Shown here: positions 1-11,502 of the stretch, in pieces
Numbering within the stretch: position 1 is the first letter of the stretch
Layout: each line of letters opens with the position of its first letter
Assembly: GCA_023374025.1 (NCBI GenBank)
Contig: SIJG01000086.1
Span: forward strand, 344,652 to 408,651
From: Heterodera schachtii
Lineage: Eukaryota > Nematoda > Chromadorea > Rhabditida > Heteroderidae
DNA: 64,000 nucleotides
Direction of reading: 5' to 3'
Notes under the pieces: model-generated
Databases searched by the model: none
Seen by the model: only the letters and a program-made list of their open reading frames with translations
What the model was told of the DNA's origin: nothing
Translations under genes and position numbers: made by a program

Positions 1-550
1 CACGAACTTTATCCGACTCTGACATCCTTTTTGAGTTAATAAAATATTCTTTTTTCATATTATTTTTCCCTAAATATAGAACAAAACATTTTTCAGTTGA
101 AATTTCTAACCCATTTGTTTTTGACCATTTTTCCAAAAGCTTAATTGATTTATCTAAATGATTTGTTTTATCATCATTTTCATGTGCATAATATATTTTG
201 AAATCGTCCGCATACATTTTTATGCCAACTGATGACGCTTCTTTTGCAATAAAGGACGGCAGAGCATTTATAAAAATTAAAAAGAGCACTGGTCCTAGGA
301 CACTTCCCTGGGGCACTCCAGAAAATATTTTAAAATTTTCAGAAAATTCTTCACCGATTTTAACCCTAAAACTTCGATTCTTTAAAAACTGAGTTAAGAA
401 TTTCAAAATTTTTCCTTCAATTCCAATGCATTTAATTTTATGAAGTAATAGATCGATTGGAACAGAATCAAACGCCTTGACAAAATCAATATAGATTATG
501 TCAATTTGTTGATTCTTTTGTACAGAATTATATATATCGTCCATCGTTTT

Positions 551-787
551 TTATATTTGGGTTGTAGTCGATCTATTTTTTAAAAACCCAAATTGTTCTT
601 TATCAAAGAATCTTGTACTGTTTAGAAATTCTAAAATTTTGTTACTCAAAATTCGTTCAAAAACTCTACAGACAGTGCTAGTTAAAGAAACCGGCCTATA
701 GTTTAATGGATCAGTTTTTTCGCCTTTTTTGAAAATTGGTACAACTAATGATGTTTGCCATATTTCCGGAAATTGACCGGAATCCAA
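551..787 (-). pseudogene. Reverse transcriptase fingers segment of the first LINE
   Basis: This 78-residue open segment holds the RT1-RT2 region: IFKKGEKTDPLNYRPVSLTS, then FERILSNKI and QFGFLKNRSTTTQ. It is the best preserved part of the element. It ends at TAA 551-553. The same frame continues straight on below 551 into the palm (TMDDIYNSVQ, then the DFVKAFDSVP box), so this stop is a simple nonsense change and not a real C-terminus. Confidence 0.9.
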
Positions 788-1210
788 AATAAGCCTGAAT
801 ATATCAGCTAATATTTTTGTGATTGGATCTGCGCAATTTTTTAATAAAATGTAAGGAACATTATCAGGAGAAGTTGAATTTCGTCTGGGGAGCTTTTTTT
901 ATATATTCCAAATTGTTCCAATATTCAATTCAATGTCCAAAAGTTTAATTTTATTCTGTGCTCATTGAGTTAATGGACCATTAACAATTGCATTTTCTAA
1001 AAATGATTTTTGAAATATTTCTGCTAATACCTTGCATTTCTGCTCGTTACTGGAATAGATATTTCCAGCTTCATCAATTTTTTTCCGGGAATTTTTTTAT
1101 AAGCTTATGTAAACGTAATTTTTCTGAAAATAAGTCTCTTATTTTTTGTGGATAAGCATGCTTTATTATCGATTTGAGGGGTCTATTGGGTATTAAATGA
1201 TCATATAATT

Positions 1211-1606
1211 TCAGAACATTATATAATTATTCATTATATTTTTTCTTCTATAAACTCTGGGATTTTTATGACTGAATTTTTCTTTTATTTTAAATCCGAC
1301 CATTTTGTGATCGGAAGTTGAAAAGTTCTCAAGTACTGTTAAATCATTGATTAATTCTAATTCACTGGTAATTACTAAATCTAAAATTGCTTTTTCTCTA
1401 GTTGGTTCCTTGACATGTTGATTCAATTGTTTTTGGTCTATGGACTCAATCAGCATATTTGACACCGGATCATTTCTTTGAATTATCTTATTTTTATCCC
1501 ATAAAATATTTGGGATATTAAAATCCCCACAATATATGATATTTTTAGAATTACTCAGATCAGAAATAAATTTAAATAGCTTTTTCGTATTTTGAACAGT
1601 GCACAT
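1211..1606 (-). pseudogene. Endonuclease/exonuclease/phosphatase-like fragment of the LINE
   Basis: This 131-residue frame contains KNIIYCGDFNIPNILWD, EPTREKAILDLVIT and STSDHKMVGF. The GDFN aspartate/asparagine and the SDH histidine are the metal-binding and catalytic residues of APE-type LINE endonucleases, which nick target DNA. The frame is open a little further upstream (to about 1690, with LYQKSIKM preceding). The N-terminal catalytic Asn and Glu motifs are absent, so only the C-terminal half remains. Confidence 0.85.
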
Positions 1607-2164
1607 TTTGATGGATTTTTGATATAACTTTATTTTGTAATTGTTAATTCTGTCATCAAATTTGTGCTTTAAAATTATATTTAATTCAAGATTTACAAAT
1701 ATATCTTGCTTTATATTCCTTGCCTCGACTACTTTTTATGTTCTCATGCATGCACGCGTGCACAATCCTAATAATAAGAGATTTGGTTAAATTTAATTTA
1801 AGACTTAATAATTAAATGAAAAAATAAATAATTTGTTATGTGCATCAATCACTATCATTTCTTATGATAATAATTAAAACATTTATTTTTTTCTTTAAAA
1901 ATTTTCTTTCTACTATTAGAAATTGAAAATTTTGTAATGGAATTTATGAATTAAAAGTTTAATTTAATTTCAGAATTAACTAACAAAGGAAGGTCCTAGG
2001 GTGTCCGTGGGATTTCCGAATGAAATTTGGTGGGTGGATAGAGCACCCATGGGTTCTTAAGAAAACTGTTTTTATTTTCTGCTAAATGAGTATGAGTGCC
2101 GAGTTATAACGTGCCAAACTTTTTTAGTGAATAAATAAATTAAATATTTATTTCCACCCTTTTC

Positions 2165-2237
2165 GGGTGTCCAGTGGTGTAGCGGTAGTGCGCCAGTCAT
2201 TGGTTTTTAAGCCCCAGGTTCGATTCCCCTACATGCA
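2165..2237 (+). repeat. tRNA-derived segment in the left foldback arm
   Basis: An internal-promoter-like pair is visible: TGGTGTAGCGGTAGTGC resembles an A-box/D-arm, and GGTTCGATTCC matches the pol III B-box exactly. The anticodon region is degenerate and the acceptor stem does not close, so this is a tRNA-derived repeat and not a functional tRNA gene. Confidence 0.7.
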
Positions 2238-2561
2238 AATTATTTTTTGAAATTTTTTTTTGCTTTTTATGCCAAGTAATTATCAAAATTTGTTTTATAA
2301 AATAAAACATTATTTTAATTTTTTATTCATTTTTATACATAAAAATTCCTTTTTTATACATAAAATAGTTAATAAAAATTAAACCAAAATTTTTTTTTTC
2401 AAATCGACATGATATTTTGTGCATCTATCTATTTCGTCTTTTTGTGTAATGAACTTTTTAATTTAATTGAATAAAATTAAAATAAAGATTTTGTTTCGTA
2501 AAAATATTTTTAATAAATAACTTTGCATAAAAAGCAAAAATAAAAATTGTAAAATGAATTA

Positions 2562-2637
2562 GCATGCAGAGGATTCGAACCTGGGACCCAAAAAAAATGA
2601 CTAACGTACTACCTCTACACCATTAGACACTTGGAAG
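2562..2637 (-). repeat. tRNA-derived segment in the right foldback arm
   Basis: Read on the minus strand, it shows TGGTGTAGAGGTAGTACG (A-box like) and GGTTCGAATCC (B-box). It is homologous to the plus-strand block at 2165-2237 but has diverged by several substitutions. The two blocks face outward from the element centre as an inverted pair. Confidence 0.7.
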
Positions 2638-2829
2638 GTGAACAAACAATTATTTCTTTTCAATAATTATAAAAAGCCAAAAAGTTTGGCACGTCATAAC
2701 TCGGCACTCATACTCATTTAGCAGAAAATAAAAACACTTTTCTTAAGAACCCATGGGTGCTCTATCCACCCACCAAATTTCATTCGGAAATCCCACGGAC
2801 ACCCTAGGACCTTCCTTTGTAAGCTGTTT

Positions 2830-4030
2830 AGTCGTATCTCTCGTCGCATTATCCTGATTCACTAAGACTTTTTATTTGTGAAATTTTGTTTTTTAAAAAT
2901 TTATTTAAAAAAATAATTGTCAACATTATTTAAGCCTTTTTTAATTTGCTTTAGTTGAACGATCGTCAACTAAATCGTATTGTACAGTGTAAGAAGTTTT
3001 TTTTCTTCATGCTCTTAACTTTTTTAAATGTTTTTGTTTTAAGGTTTTTTCAGCTTCTTAAAATTTATTTTTTAAATTTGCTAGTGATTTTTATATTCCA
3101 CCATTATTTATGTAATAAGGAATTTTTTTATTAGTAAAATATATGTAAATATACATACAATCATTATTGTGTTGTTTTTTAATTATAAATATATCTAGCT
3201 CATACATTCTTATGTTTAAAACGAACAAGAAAAATTATTCGTCTATTATTTTCTGTAGGTCGAAAATTTTAAGTGTCTGAACATATTATTTAAATTCATT
3301 TGATTCACCTTTTAACATTTATAGAAAAATTATAATCATTTAAAATGCGCTTAAATAATATAATTTATGCTTTTTATTTTATTAATATTTTTATTTTTGA
3401 AATAAATAAATGTCAGTATTATTTATTTTAGCGTTTTTATTTGATTTTGTTGATCGATTGTTCACTAAATAATTGCACGACAGATTGTGCAATTAACTCT
3501 CATTCTTTCCTTTTTTTTGATATTTTACAAAAAGCTGACTTTTTCTATAATTTTTTTACCTATAAGCAGTTAATTTAGAATTTCGAAATAAAAAACTTTA
3601 AAAATATTTTATTTTAATTTAATGATTAGAAAAATACACATCGATTATATTGATTTAAAAAAAACAAAACTAAAAATTATTTTATGAACACTTAGATTAT
3701 TAAATCTTTTCAATCTCATCCATTTCTCTATGATTAGAATAATTTAAATCCATGTTATATGACTCGTTTTAATTTACTTTCGTCAAGTTTATGCGACCAG
3801 AAAAACAAAATCAACGTAAAACAAGTCAAAATCTAAAAAGGCATAACTGATGAACGTGTGTGTGTATCTTTGGTAAATATAATTAGAAAAAATGCTTAGA
3901 TTGTTATAATTTAGAGATTTTTTTCGTCGATCAATATTTTAATTGTATTATAAATTTAATGAAATTCTTATAATCTCATTTACATCGATATTATTTTCCA
4001 TCAATGCTTTTTAATACTTATTTTTTTAAG
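2830..4030. other. AT-rich stretch without a supported gene
   Basis: This is a T-rich plus strand. One weak open patch lies at 3788-3850 (FMRPEKQNQRKTSQ, basic, ends TGA) behind a mediocre acceptor. I see nothing else I can support. Confidence 0.5.
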
Positions 4031-4149
4031 ATGTTCTTGTTGAGGCCCTTTTAGTTAAAAATTTTTTTACAATTATTATATTACATTTTTTCTACAATAT
4101 AGATGGAATGAAATTAATCATGGCAATACATTTCATTTTATTAGGTTAA
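4031..4149 (+). CDS. Candidate terminal exon, unknown product
   Basis: After a T-rich acceptor (TTATTTTTTTAAG at 4018-4030) a frame runs 38 codons to TAA 4147-4149. It begins (D)VLVEALLVKN and ends MAIHFILLG. The first ten residues look coding and the rest is hydrophobic. It would need a phase-1 upstream exon, which I cannot locate. The product is not recognised. Confidence 0.2.
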
Positions 4150-4344
4150 AACTAATTTCCATTATACTCTAAACTATACTCCATGAAATTTTTTTTCTTA
4201 TTTGAATTTATTATATATATTTTTGCATTTTTTAGTATTTTAATTTATTCTATTTTATTTATATTATTCTTTTTAATTTCAATTATTAAATTAGGTAAAA
4301 AAGTTTAAATAAATTTTATTTAAAATTGCTGATTAAATGATGAG

Positions 4345-4521
4345 ATGAATAAATTATATTTTTTGTTGAACATATTCATTTTAACAATACTTGCGGAAAA
4401 CGGGCATAGTGTAATTAAATCCACTGATGGCTCTGGCAATAATTTCAATTTGTTTCCTTTTGATCAAGAGTTTCGTCCAGTAATCTTCAAAGTTTTGAAG
4501 AATGTTTTTTTTGTTTTATAA
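4345..4521 (+). CDS. Small ORF with predicted signal peptide
   Basis: This is a complete ATG-to-TAA frame of 58 codons. The N-terminus MNKLYFLLNIFILTILA is a textbook signal peptide (one positive charge, a hydrophobic core, small residue A before the likely cut). It is followed by a polar stretch, ENGHSVIKSTDGSGNN, then FPFDQEFRPVIFKVLK. Local GC is clearly higher than in the flanks. It may be a small secreted protein, or the first exon of a longer gene whose donor I cannot place. No family is recognised. Confidence 0.4.
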   Translation: MNKLYFLLNIFILTILAENGHSVIKSTDGSGNNFNLFPFDQEFRPVIFKVLKNVFFVL

Positions 4522-6241
4522 GCATTAAGGGTTTTAGTAATTTGTAAATTAACTTCATTGAATTATTATTTGTATGAATTTTAAATAATATTTTTTGCTG
4601 TAATATATTAACTAACAATAATAAATCTTTAAAATTTGATGGGTTTTATTTTTTACGAAAAATTAAAATTAATATTAAAGTTAGTGTTGAATTTTTTAGT
4701 TAAATTTTGCCTTAGTTCCATATGTAATTTGTTTTTTTCTTGCCTAAATATATCATTTTGGGAATATTAAAAATATTAAAAAAAATTTGATATGATAAGA
4801 AAAAAAGTTTATAATTTAATTTGAATTGAAAATTATTAATTCTTTAAATATATTTAAATTTAGGTTTTTCCCAATATTAATTTGATAGGTTTAATTTTAA
4901 AAATTCGTAGCCTGCCACCTCTTTTTATTGAATTTTGGGTTTTCATGTATTTATTATAGCGAATTATTTAATTATTTTGTGCTTATTCTTTTATTCGATT
5001 ATACACTTCATTTGAAAGAAAAATGACTTAAAATTTTTAAGCTAGATTAAAAACTTTTTATTGTATTTAAAAATTTTGTGTATACACAAAGTTAATTCAT
5101 TTTCATCATTTGTTTGAATATATTATTTTAAAATTTTGGTTAAACGGAACAACTCTTGATAGTCCCTCCCGTCAAATGTAATCTTTAGTGAGAAACAATT
5201 AGCTATTTTGATTTTCTTTAAATTTTTATTTATGCAAATCCTATTTCAATAAATTAAGTTTATAATTTAAAGATATATGTATAATCAATTTTTTTTTCGA
5301 AAATTTAACAGAATGCGCACAGAGCAATAGAAGACTACAGGCTAATTGCAAGTTTATGAAATTGAATTAATTTATTGTTTCATATGTATTAATATATTTT
5401 AATTAAATTTTTATTTTCATTATTATTTTTAATTACCTACAAAAACAGGGAAGGATTCTAAATTTTATTATCGTAATTTAAATATAAAAAAAACAATTTT
5501 TACAAGCACGTCAAAATAGCGCCTCAATTTTGAAATTCTATCAATTAAAAATTGTCCATCTGAAACACACGAAGTCAAACTCGCAAAATTGCAGATAATA
5601 CTTACCGGCAAATAATTTAATCGTTTATACAGTCGGTTAAGAAATTATATGTTCAGATTTTTTGCTGCTTCACCTACTTTCCATGGTCCAATTGAGCTGA
5701 AATTTTTGTAAATTTTATTTATTATTTTTGTATACTATATTATTAATCTCTTTTTATAATAATTTTGTATATTTATTTTTACTATTCGATATTTTGCTTT
5801 CGGCGCAAAAATAATCGCACAACTGCACTCGATGATGTATTTATTTTGGAGCCTATTTTCCTAAAATTCCCAAATTAGTTATTTTACTCATTTTGTACGA
5901 ACTCTATGTGTATTGCATATTGCTTTATATTAAAATGTTTTATTTGAATATAAAATTTAAATTTAATATACACCTTTTTGATGAGAGAGTGATTTTATCT
6001 TTATAAATTATTTTGTGAATTAGTTATTTTCTATGCTTATTCTTTGTCAAATTTCTTGAAGATCTAAATATTCATCGTGAATTTCATTGTTAGCTATGTT
6101 GATAAAAGCAAAATTAATTATTTATTTTTTATAAGTAGTTTTTTGCGGTTAACTGTTTTTTCAAGGAAAAATTAATTAAATATTTATTCAGGTTTTTTAT
6201 GAAAAATTTAATTATACAGTATATTTTAATTTTTTAAATAG
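4522..6241. other. AT-rich stretch with one intron-like segment
   Basis: The stretch is mostly featureless. On the minus strand at about 5555-5610 there is a compact segment bounded by GTAAGTATT and TGTGTTTCAG, about 46 nt long, the size of a small invertebrate intron. The flanking frames are short and contain stops, so no gene is called. Confidence 0.4.
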
Positions 6242-6420
6242 TCAAATGTATTGATTTGCTGTGGCATTTTCTCCCAAGCGACCGGCACCCTTCATTAGCC
6301 GATTTCAATGAACCAACTCGCATGATTAGCGCCTGTTTAATTAACATAACAAACAATGGCAATTTTTTTTTATTAATTTTACGGTTTATTGCACCTTTAG
6401 CTTTTCTATTTTATTTTTAA
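6242..6420 (+). CDS. Candidate exon, unknown product
   Basis: Behind an acceptor-like TTTTTTAAATAG (ending 6241) a frame stays open for 58 codons to TAA 6418-6420. The first part, KCIDLLWHFLPSDRHPSLAD then FNEPTRMISACL, uses W, P, H, R and D residues that AT-driven noise rarely gives. The tail after NNGN is hydrophobic and may already be intron. The minus strand of the same patch is also open for 32 codons, as often happens in GC-richer spots. The product is unknown. Confidence 0.3.
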
Positions 6421-9420
6421 CGTAATAAAAAATTCTGGCTACTAATCTGACAAAAAATCTGTTTCTACCAAATTTTTGTATTAAATTATAACTTTGATCT
6501 TATAAATTATATTTTTAATTCATATGCAATTTACCATATTCTTCATATGAAACTTAAATTTATTAATTTAATTTAAATTTTAATTTTAATTCAAATTTTA
6601 TTTAAACGAATTTCAATTTTGTTAATAAACTCAAGAAGTCTAAAAATAACACTTTGAATTAGGTAATTATTGAGAATGATTTTTTTGTTCGACAATGTGT
6701 TTTTCATTTATCGAAAATTCTACCATTGAAGTAATATTGGCAAATAATTTTATTACTTTATTTTACCCTTATATTTTCTGATATTTTTAGTAAAATCCGA
6801 TTATTTTTGTTTGAATTTTTTTGTATTAAGAAGATAAATTAAATTTATTTATGTAAATATTTAATTATCATTATTTTGCTAGTTTTTCTGCATGATTAAT
6901 AGGTTTTACCATATTATTCTCTTGTATTTTTTGCAATATTATTTTTTAGAATTACATTCTTCAATTGAATTTTGTGTCAGTAATAGTGTTTTTTGTAAGC
7001 TCTTTTTTTACCAGTTCATTAATTTAATAAATAAATTTTATTTTATAATTTAATGCCTTTATATTTTATTCTCACACATAATTCATAAAACTCGTGTAAA
7101 GAACATCTTTTTTAATTAGTATTTATTTTAGTAGTTAATATTACGAATACTTATAAAGCAAAATTACACGGAGTGAATTATGCTATTCATTATTTCATTG
7201 ATATGTTATTAGAGTTGACGTTTCTTACAATATAATTATCAGATTTTTTTAAATTAATTAATTAAACGTGCTCAGGTTAATAAGTTCATTGAAGTAATTT
7301 TAATTGATAAATTGAAAAAATGTTGACAATAATCAAAAAATACAAGCATTAAATATTTGTTAATGTAAATTATTTAAAAAAATTAAATTACATAATTTCT
7401 TTTGGGCGAATAAAAATGTTTTTTTTAATAATCGCCAACTATAAACAAATATATTATAAAACAAAATTAATTTTAATAAAATGAAAATATTTATTTAAAT
7501 ATTTGTACGGTTTAAATAATAAGCATATTGAAACGTTTTTTTGATTTTCTGTATTTAAATTACCTTTTACTTGCAACAATGATGATTCTCTCAATTTCAT
7601 CCTGCAAAGAGCCACAAAGTTCTCTTTTCTTATATTGTTTATGTAGAAAATATGCTAAATCATGCAATTATTAAATTTACTTTTTTGTCTTATTAAATAT
7701 TTTCTTTTTTTTTTTGCAATTTTATTATTATAAATTTTCTTTTTAATTCAATTGAATCCTATAGCTTCTTCAATGCTTATTTGCTTTATTTAATAGGGAG
7801 ATTTTTTAATAAATTCTGACTAAATTTTTCATCTATTAAATATATTTATGTAAAAGGCTGAATATTTTATTTTATTTTTTCTTGACAAAATCTCTTTGCT
7901 TGTTTAATGCTCTACTCGATATGCTCTTGGGTAAATTTTATCAATGAATAATTATTGTTTATCGCAATGAACTTATAGAAGTATTTTAATTAATGAACTT
8001 TCTCATGTTCAATTTATTTCATTTATATTTTATTTTAAAATTTTTTTTTCATATTTTCTACAATTACACCGTAATAAATGATACAATGTAATAATTAACC
8101 TAATTTAATTTGGGTGGTAGTTTGTATCTACCTTTATCTTTTTTCTATTGATTTTATTTTTGGTTTTAAGTTTAATTTTGTTTGAAGGTTTTATTTTATT
8201 TTTTTCAAACTTACTATGATTTATTACGTACTTTTAAATTCTTTTTTGTTATTCTCTTGTTCCAGAGTTCCATCTTCTCCATTTTTTATCAAATTTAATT
8301 TTCAGGTATGACTAAAATGATGGTTTGAAAACTGAATTTAGCTTATAAATATTAAAAACAAAGGCTTTATAATTTATTTTAAAAAATTTTTATTTTTATT
8401 AAATCAAAATATTATTTTCATGCTCTGAATGAAAATTATTGTGGATTATAATTAAATTTTAAAATATCTATAAAGGAATTAATGCATTAATGATAGGTAA
8501 TATATTTGCCAAAATGTTTAAAATTATTCCAAATAGTTTTTTTTTCATATTCATTATTCCAAAGTTTATACATATTAAATGAAACGAATAAAAAGGATTT
8601 CATTTACTAAAAATTTATTTAACCATTTTTTGTTGCAACCAAATCATCTATTGCATTTCAATTTGAGATACTTTTAAATAGCTAATTTATTTTTGTATTT
8701 TCATTAGAAAATTTTTAATTAATTTTATGAAATTAACAATTTTTTTTTATTTTTTAAAGAATCCTTTTTAACAGTTTAAAAATTTTGTTAGCGTTTGTTA
8801 CTAATTTAACATTAAATTTAATTTTTGCAATACATTCAATGTTTTGGTATTTTAAATTATACATCCTCGTCGTTTTTTTCTTGTATGTTTGTAAAATACA
8901 ACCTTTATTTTAATTAATTTTTATTAAAGAATAAAAAATTGTTTGTTCTGTTTTTAATGTTTACTTCTGCGACAATTTCATTTGCAACGTAATAATCATT
9001 AAATTTTACAACAAAGATAAAGACTGTTTGTTTAAATAAATGAGATAATATTTTTGGGTTCACTATTATTTATTTTATAAGATTTTTAATTAAATGTAAA
9101 ATTTACAAAAACATTCTCATGCGTTAGGATTAAGACATCATAGATTTTTTAATTTTTTATTTAAATAAGGTTACCCGCTTCTTTTGATAAATTAAAAGGC
9201 AATAATTATTTTAAACTATACATTCTTAGAATTAGGTTTACTTTATTAAATATTATCCAAAAAAAATTTACATTTTATAGAACATTAATCTGATTCTAAG
9301 CGTAAAATTCAAAGAACTCTATAGTTTTGTGGCATAGCTGAAAATTAAGTTTAATTTCATGTTTTCTAAAAAAATTACAAATATAAATTTTATATTTTAA
9401 GAGTTTCTAAATTGGCTCAT
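6421..9420. other. T-rich stretch with weak coding-like patches
   Basis: There are no recognisable genes. The best patches on the plus strand are 7837-7947 (KRLNILFYFF then NALLDMLLGKFYQ, stop TGA) and about 7519-7674 (two overlapping open frames around CNNDDSLNFILQRA). At 8266-8305 a 40-bp segment is bounded by TTGTTCCAG and GTATGAC, like a micro-exon. All are compatible with chance. Confidence 0.3.
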
Positions 9421-9634
9421 GCTTATCTATAGAGACCGCGGATTTTTATGTTTTTTGATTTATAGCGCCTTATAAAAACATAAAATCACATATTTTGGCC
9501 TTTTGGCACATAACAACATATCGCACATATTTCGGGGTTTTGGCAAATATTTCGCACATATTTTTGCATTTTTTTGGTTTTTAGCACATATTTTAGCATT
9601 TTTTCGCACATATAATCCGGTCTCTGCTTATCTA
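9421..9634. mobile_element. Short hAT-like non-autonomous element
   Basis: The sequence GCTTATCTA occurs on both sides (9421-9429 and 9626-9634), giving an 8-9 bp target duplication. The ends are inverted: AGAGACCGCGGATT on the left and AATCCGGTCTCT on the right. The roughly 195-bp interior has no gene but repeats variants of GCACATATTT. An 8-bp duplication with TAGAGACC-type ends is typical of hAT superfamily MITEs. Any ORF here is an artefact of the repeats. Confidence 0.8.
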
Positions 9635-10085
9635 ATAAAAATTTGTAAGATTTTTTTGAAATTATTTTATCTTTATTTATATTCTTATTTTAAATTATTA
9701 AAATATGTATTTGATTACTTTATAAATTAAATTTGGTTTTTGTTCAGTTTTCTTTAATTTATTAGTAAATACAAAATAATAAAACGGCGAGATAATCCAA
9801 GCAAATTGTGATGATGTTCACTGGTTAATATTTTAATTTTTCAATGAAACTTGTAGTTTATTTTTTCATAAGATAATTTATAAAATTCATTAGATAAAAA
9901 AAATATGTTATATTTTAATTTTTAGATTTTCTTTATTTTGTATAAATATATTTTTATTGATTTTTTGTGATTTTTCCTATATGATTTTTTGTTTTTTCGT
10001 TAATTAACATTCTCTCATTGTAAATTCATTTTTATTATAATAATCTTCGTTCGTTATAACAAAAATTTAATGTTCCAATATCCCG

Positions 10086-11147
10086 GTGTTTTGTTTTTTA
10101 TCAATCAATCAATCATTTATACGCAAAAGCGTGACGCCGAAAAATAAAGAAATAATAATAATATCAAATCAATCAATTGGTCACTTTTGGAGTTGGGGTG
10201 GCAAAGAAATCAATAAATTCAGATCAGATCTTTCAAGTAGTTTGGCAAACTCATTAGGATTTAGTATTCTGGTCTCTTTAGGTAAAAGTCTATAGAGACG
10301 AGAGGTTCGAATAAAGAACGAGTTGTATCTAGCATTGGTTGAGCAAAAAGCTGTCCTTATAGTGAATTCGTTTTTTACAGGGTTTTTGGAAAAAGAAAAG
10401 GATTCGTTATTTTGTAAATTTATTTTACCTAAAATTATTTCATGAAAAAGTTTTTAACCTACGACTCTCAAGCGACTTTTGATCATAAATGTTCAACAAC
10501 TCAGCATAATTAGGTAAATCAACAGTATAATTGTTACGTCTAAATATTACTCTCAAAAAAGTTTTTTGAACATTCTCCAATTTTTCTATATCTTTTTTTA
10601 AATAAGGATTGAAAATGGAGACCCAAATAAAATAAATGCCAAGGTCTCTAACTGGTTCGTTTCCGGGATTTTTAGGAATTGGAAAATCATCAATAAAATA
10701 ATTTATTTTTTCATTTTTGTGTCCTAAATGTAAAGTTAAACATTTATTTGAAGCGATTTTAAGGCCGTTTAATTTACAGTATTGATTAAATTTGTTAATA
10801 AAACTTTGGAGTAGAGAAAAGGAAATATTTGAAAGAACATGATAGGCCTTAAGATCATTGGCAAATAGTTTAGTTTTAACATTTTCAGTTTCGCAAAATT
10901 TTGGTAAATCATAAATGTAAATGAGAAATAACAGTGGTCCCGATAAATCAGCCCCGATTTTGACGAAAAATATATGGTTTTCTAAATAATTCTGAATCCA
11001 TTTTAATAAGGAATTATTTATACCAATGCTTTGGAGCTTAGATATTAGCCGGTTATGTGGAACCGTGTCGAATGCTTTAGCCAAATCAAAATAAATTACA
11101 TCAATTGATTTTTTATTTTCTAAAGCAAAACTGAAATCATCCATCAC
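10086..11147 (-). pseudogene. Second decayed LINE reverse transcriptase with internal deletions
   Basis: The frame at 10440-11147 (235 codons) reads DVIYFDLAKAFDTVPHNRL, then SGPLLFLIYIYDLP, FANDLKAYH, NGLKIASNKC, RDLGIYF and NPYLKKDIEKLENVQKTF. This is the palm-to-thumb region of a CR1/Jockey-type RT. The SGVPQGS box is deleted, and the YADD-type catalytic box reads FAND (second Asp lost). About 80 residues between RDLGIYF and NPYLKK are also missing, yet the frame is kept. Below 10440 the C-terminus continues after a frameshift (HEIILGKINL, then RYNSFFIRTSRLY, to about 10190). The 3' tail carries TGAT repeats near 10105-10120. The 5' part is absent, typical of truncated insertion. Confidence 0.9.
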
Positions 11148-11502
11148 TTAAAGAAATTTAAATATTGTGAAGCATGTGATTAAAGAAAGACTTAAAATAA
11201 ATTTTTTTTGAAAAACTTTTTTATCTAAAATTAAAAGATATTTAATAAATTTCAATTTCTCTTCAAATAAATTTAATTTTCTATCCTTATGCCTAACCCA
11301 AAAATGCCAATAATTAATAATAATCAAAACTCAAAAAATCATTTTAAATTTACACAAAAATAAAAATTTTAGGTATTTACTTCAATTATAGCAAAATAAA
11401 AAAGTAAACTGAATTGGAAGATAAATAATAAAATAAAGAAGAAATTTTACAAGTATAAACTGTCTAAACTATTGTTAATAAATCATTTAATTTTTTAATC
11501 AG
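11148..11502. other. A-rich stretch, nothing supported
   Basis: Flank upstream of the truncated LINE. No gene, repeat boundary or target duplication could be recognised. Confidence 0.4.

Larger units (their letters stand above)
1..1740 (-). pseudogene. Decayed non-LTR retrotransposon (LINE), endonuclease plus reverse transcriptase
   Basis: Translated on the minus strand, this stretch carries the two enzymatic parts of a LINE ORF2. At 1211-1606 is the C-terminal half of an APE-type endonuclease, with GDFN and SDH motifs. At about 1-900 is a reverse transcriptase with SPDNVPYILLKNC, NYRPVSLT, DFVKAFDSVP, SGVPQGSVLGP and the catalytic MYADD box (about 205-222). These motifs are typical of the CR1/Jockey superfamily. 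The copy is dead: an in-frame TAA at 551-553 interrupts the palm, there are stops near 890-975, and a frame change joins the endonuclease to the RT near 1100-1200. The endonuclease start is missing, and the RT thumb runs off the window at position 1. The superfamily is inferred from motifs only. Confidence 0.9.
1984..2822. mobile_element. Foldback element with long inverted arms, each carrying a tRNA-like segment
   Basis: The left arm (1984-2130) starts ACAAAGGAAGGTCC, and the right arm (about 2672-2822) ends GGACCTTCCTTTG. The two are near-perfect reverse complements over about 145 bp, including the CCCATGGGTTCTTAAG core. Inside each arm lies a tRNA-like block with a B-box (2165-2237 plus strand, 2562-2637 minus strand), so the whole element is close to palindromic. 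The middle (about 2240-2560) is plain AT-rich sequence. No transposase is present. A TA-like duplication at the ends is possible but not clear. Single-arm relatives occur at 19160-19312 and 48190-48372. Confidence 0.85.

Noticed and set aside
198..392. Plus-strand 64-codon frame at the window start
   Set aside because: It is the antisense of the reverse transcriptase palm, which is clearly coded on the minus strand.
2165..2237. Functional tRNA gene
   Set aside because: The B-box is perfect, but the anticodon arm and acceptor stem cannot be folded properly and the segment lies in a repeated foldback arm.
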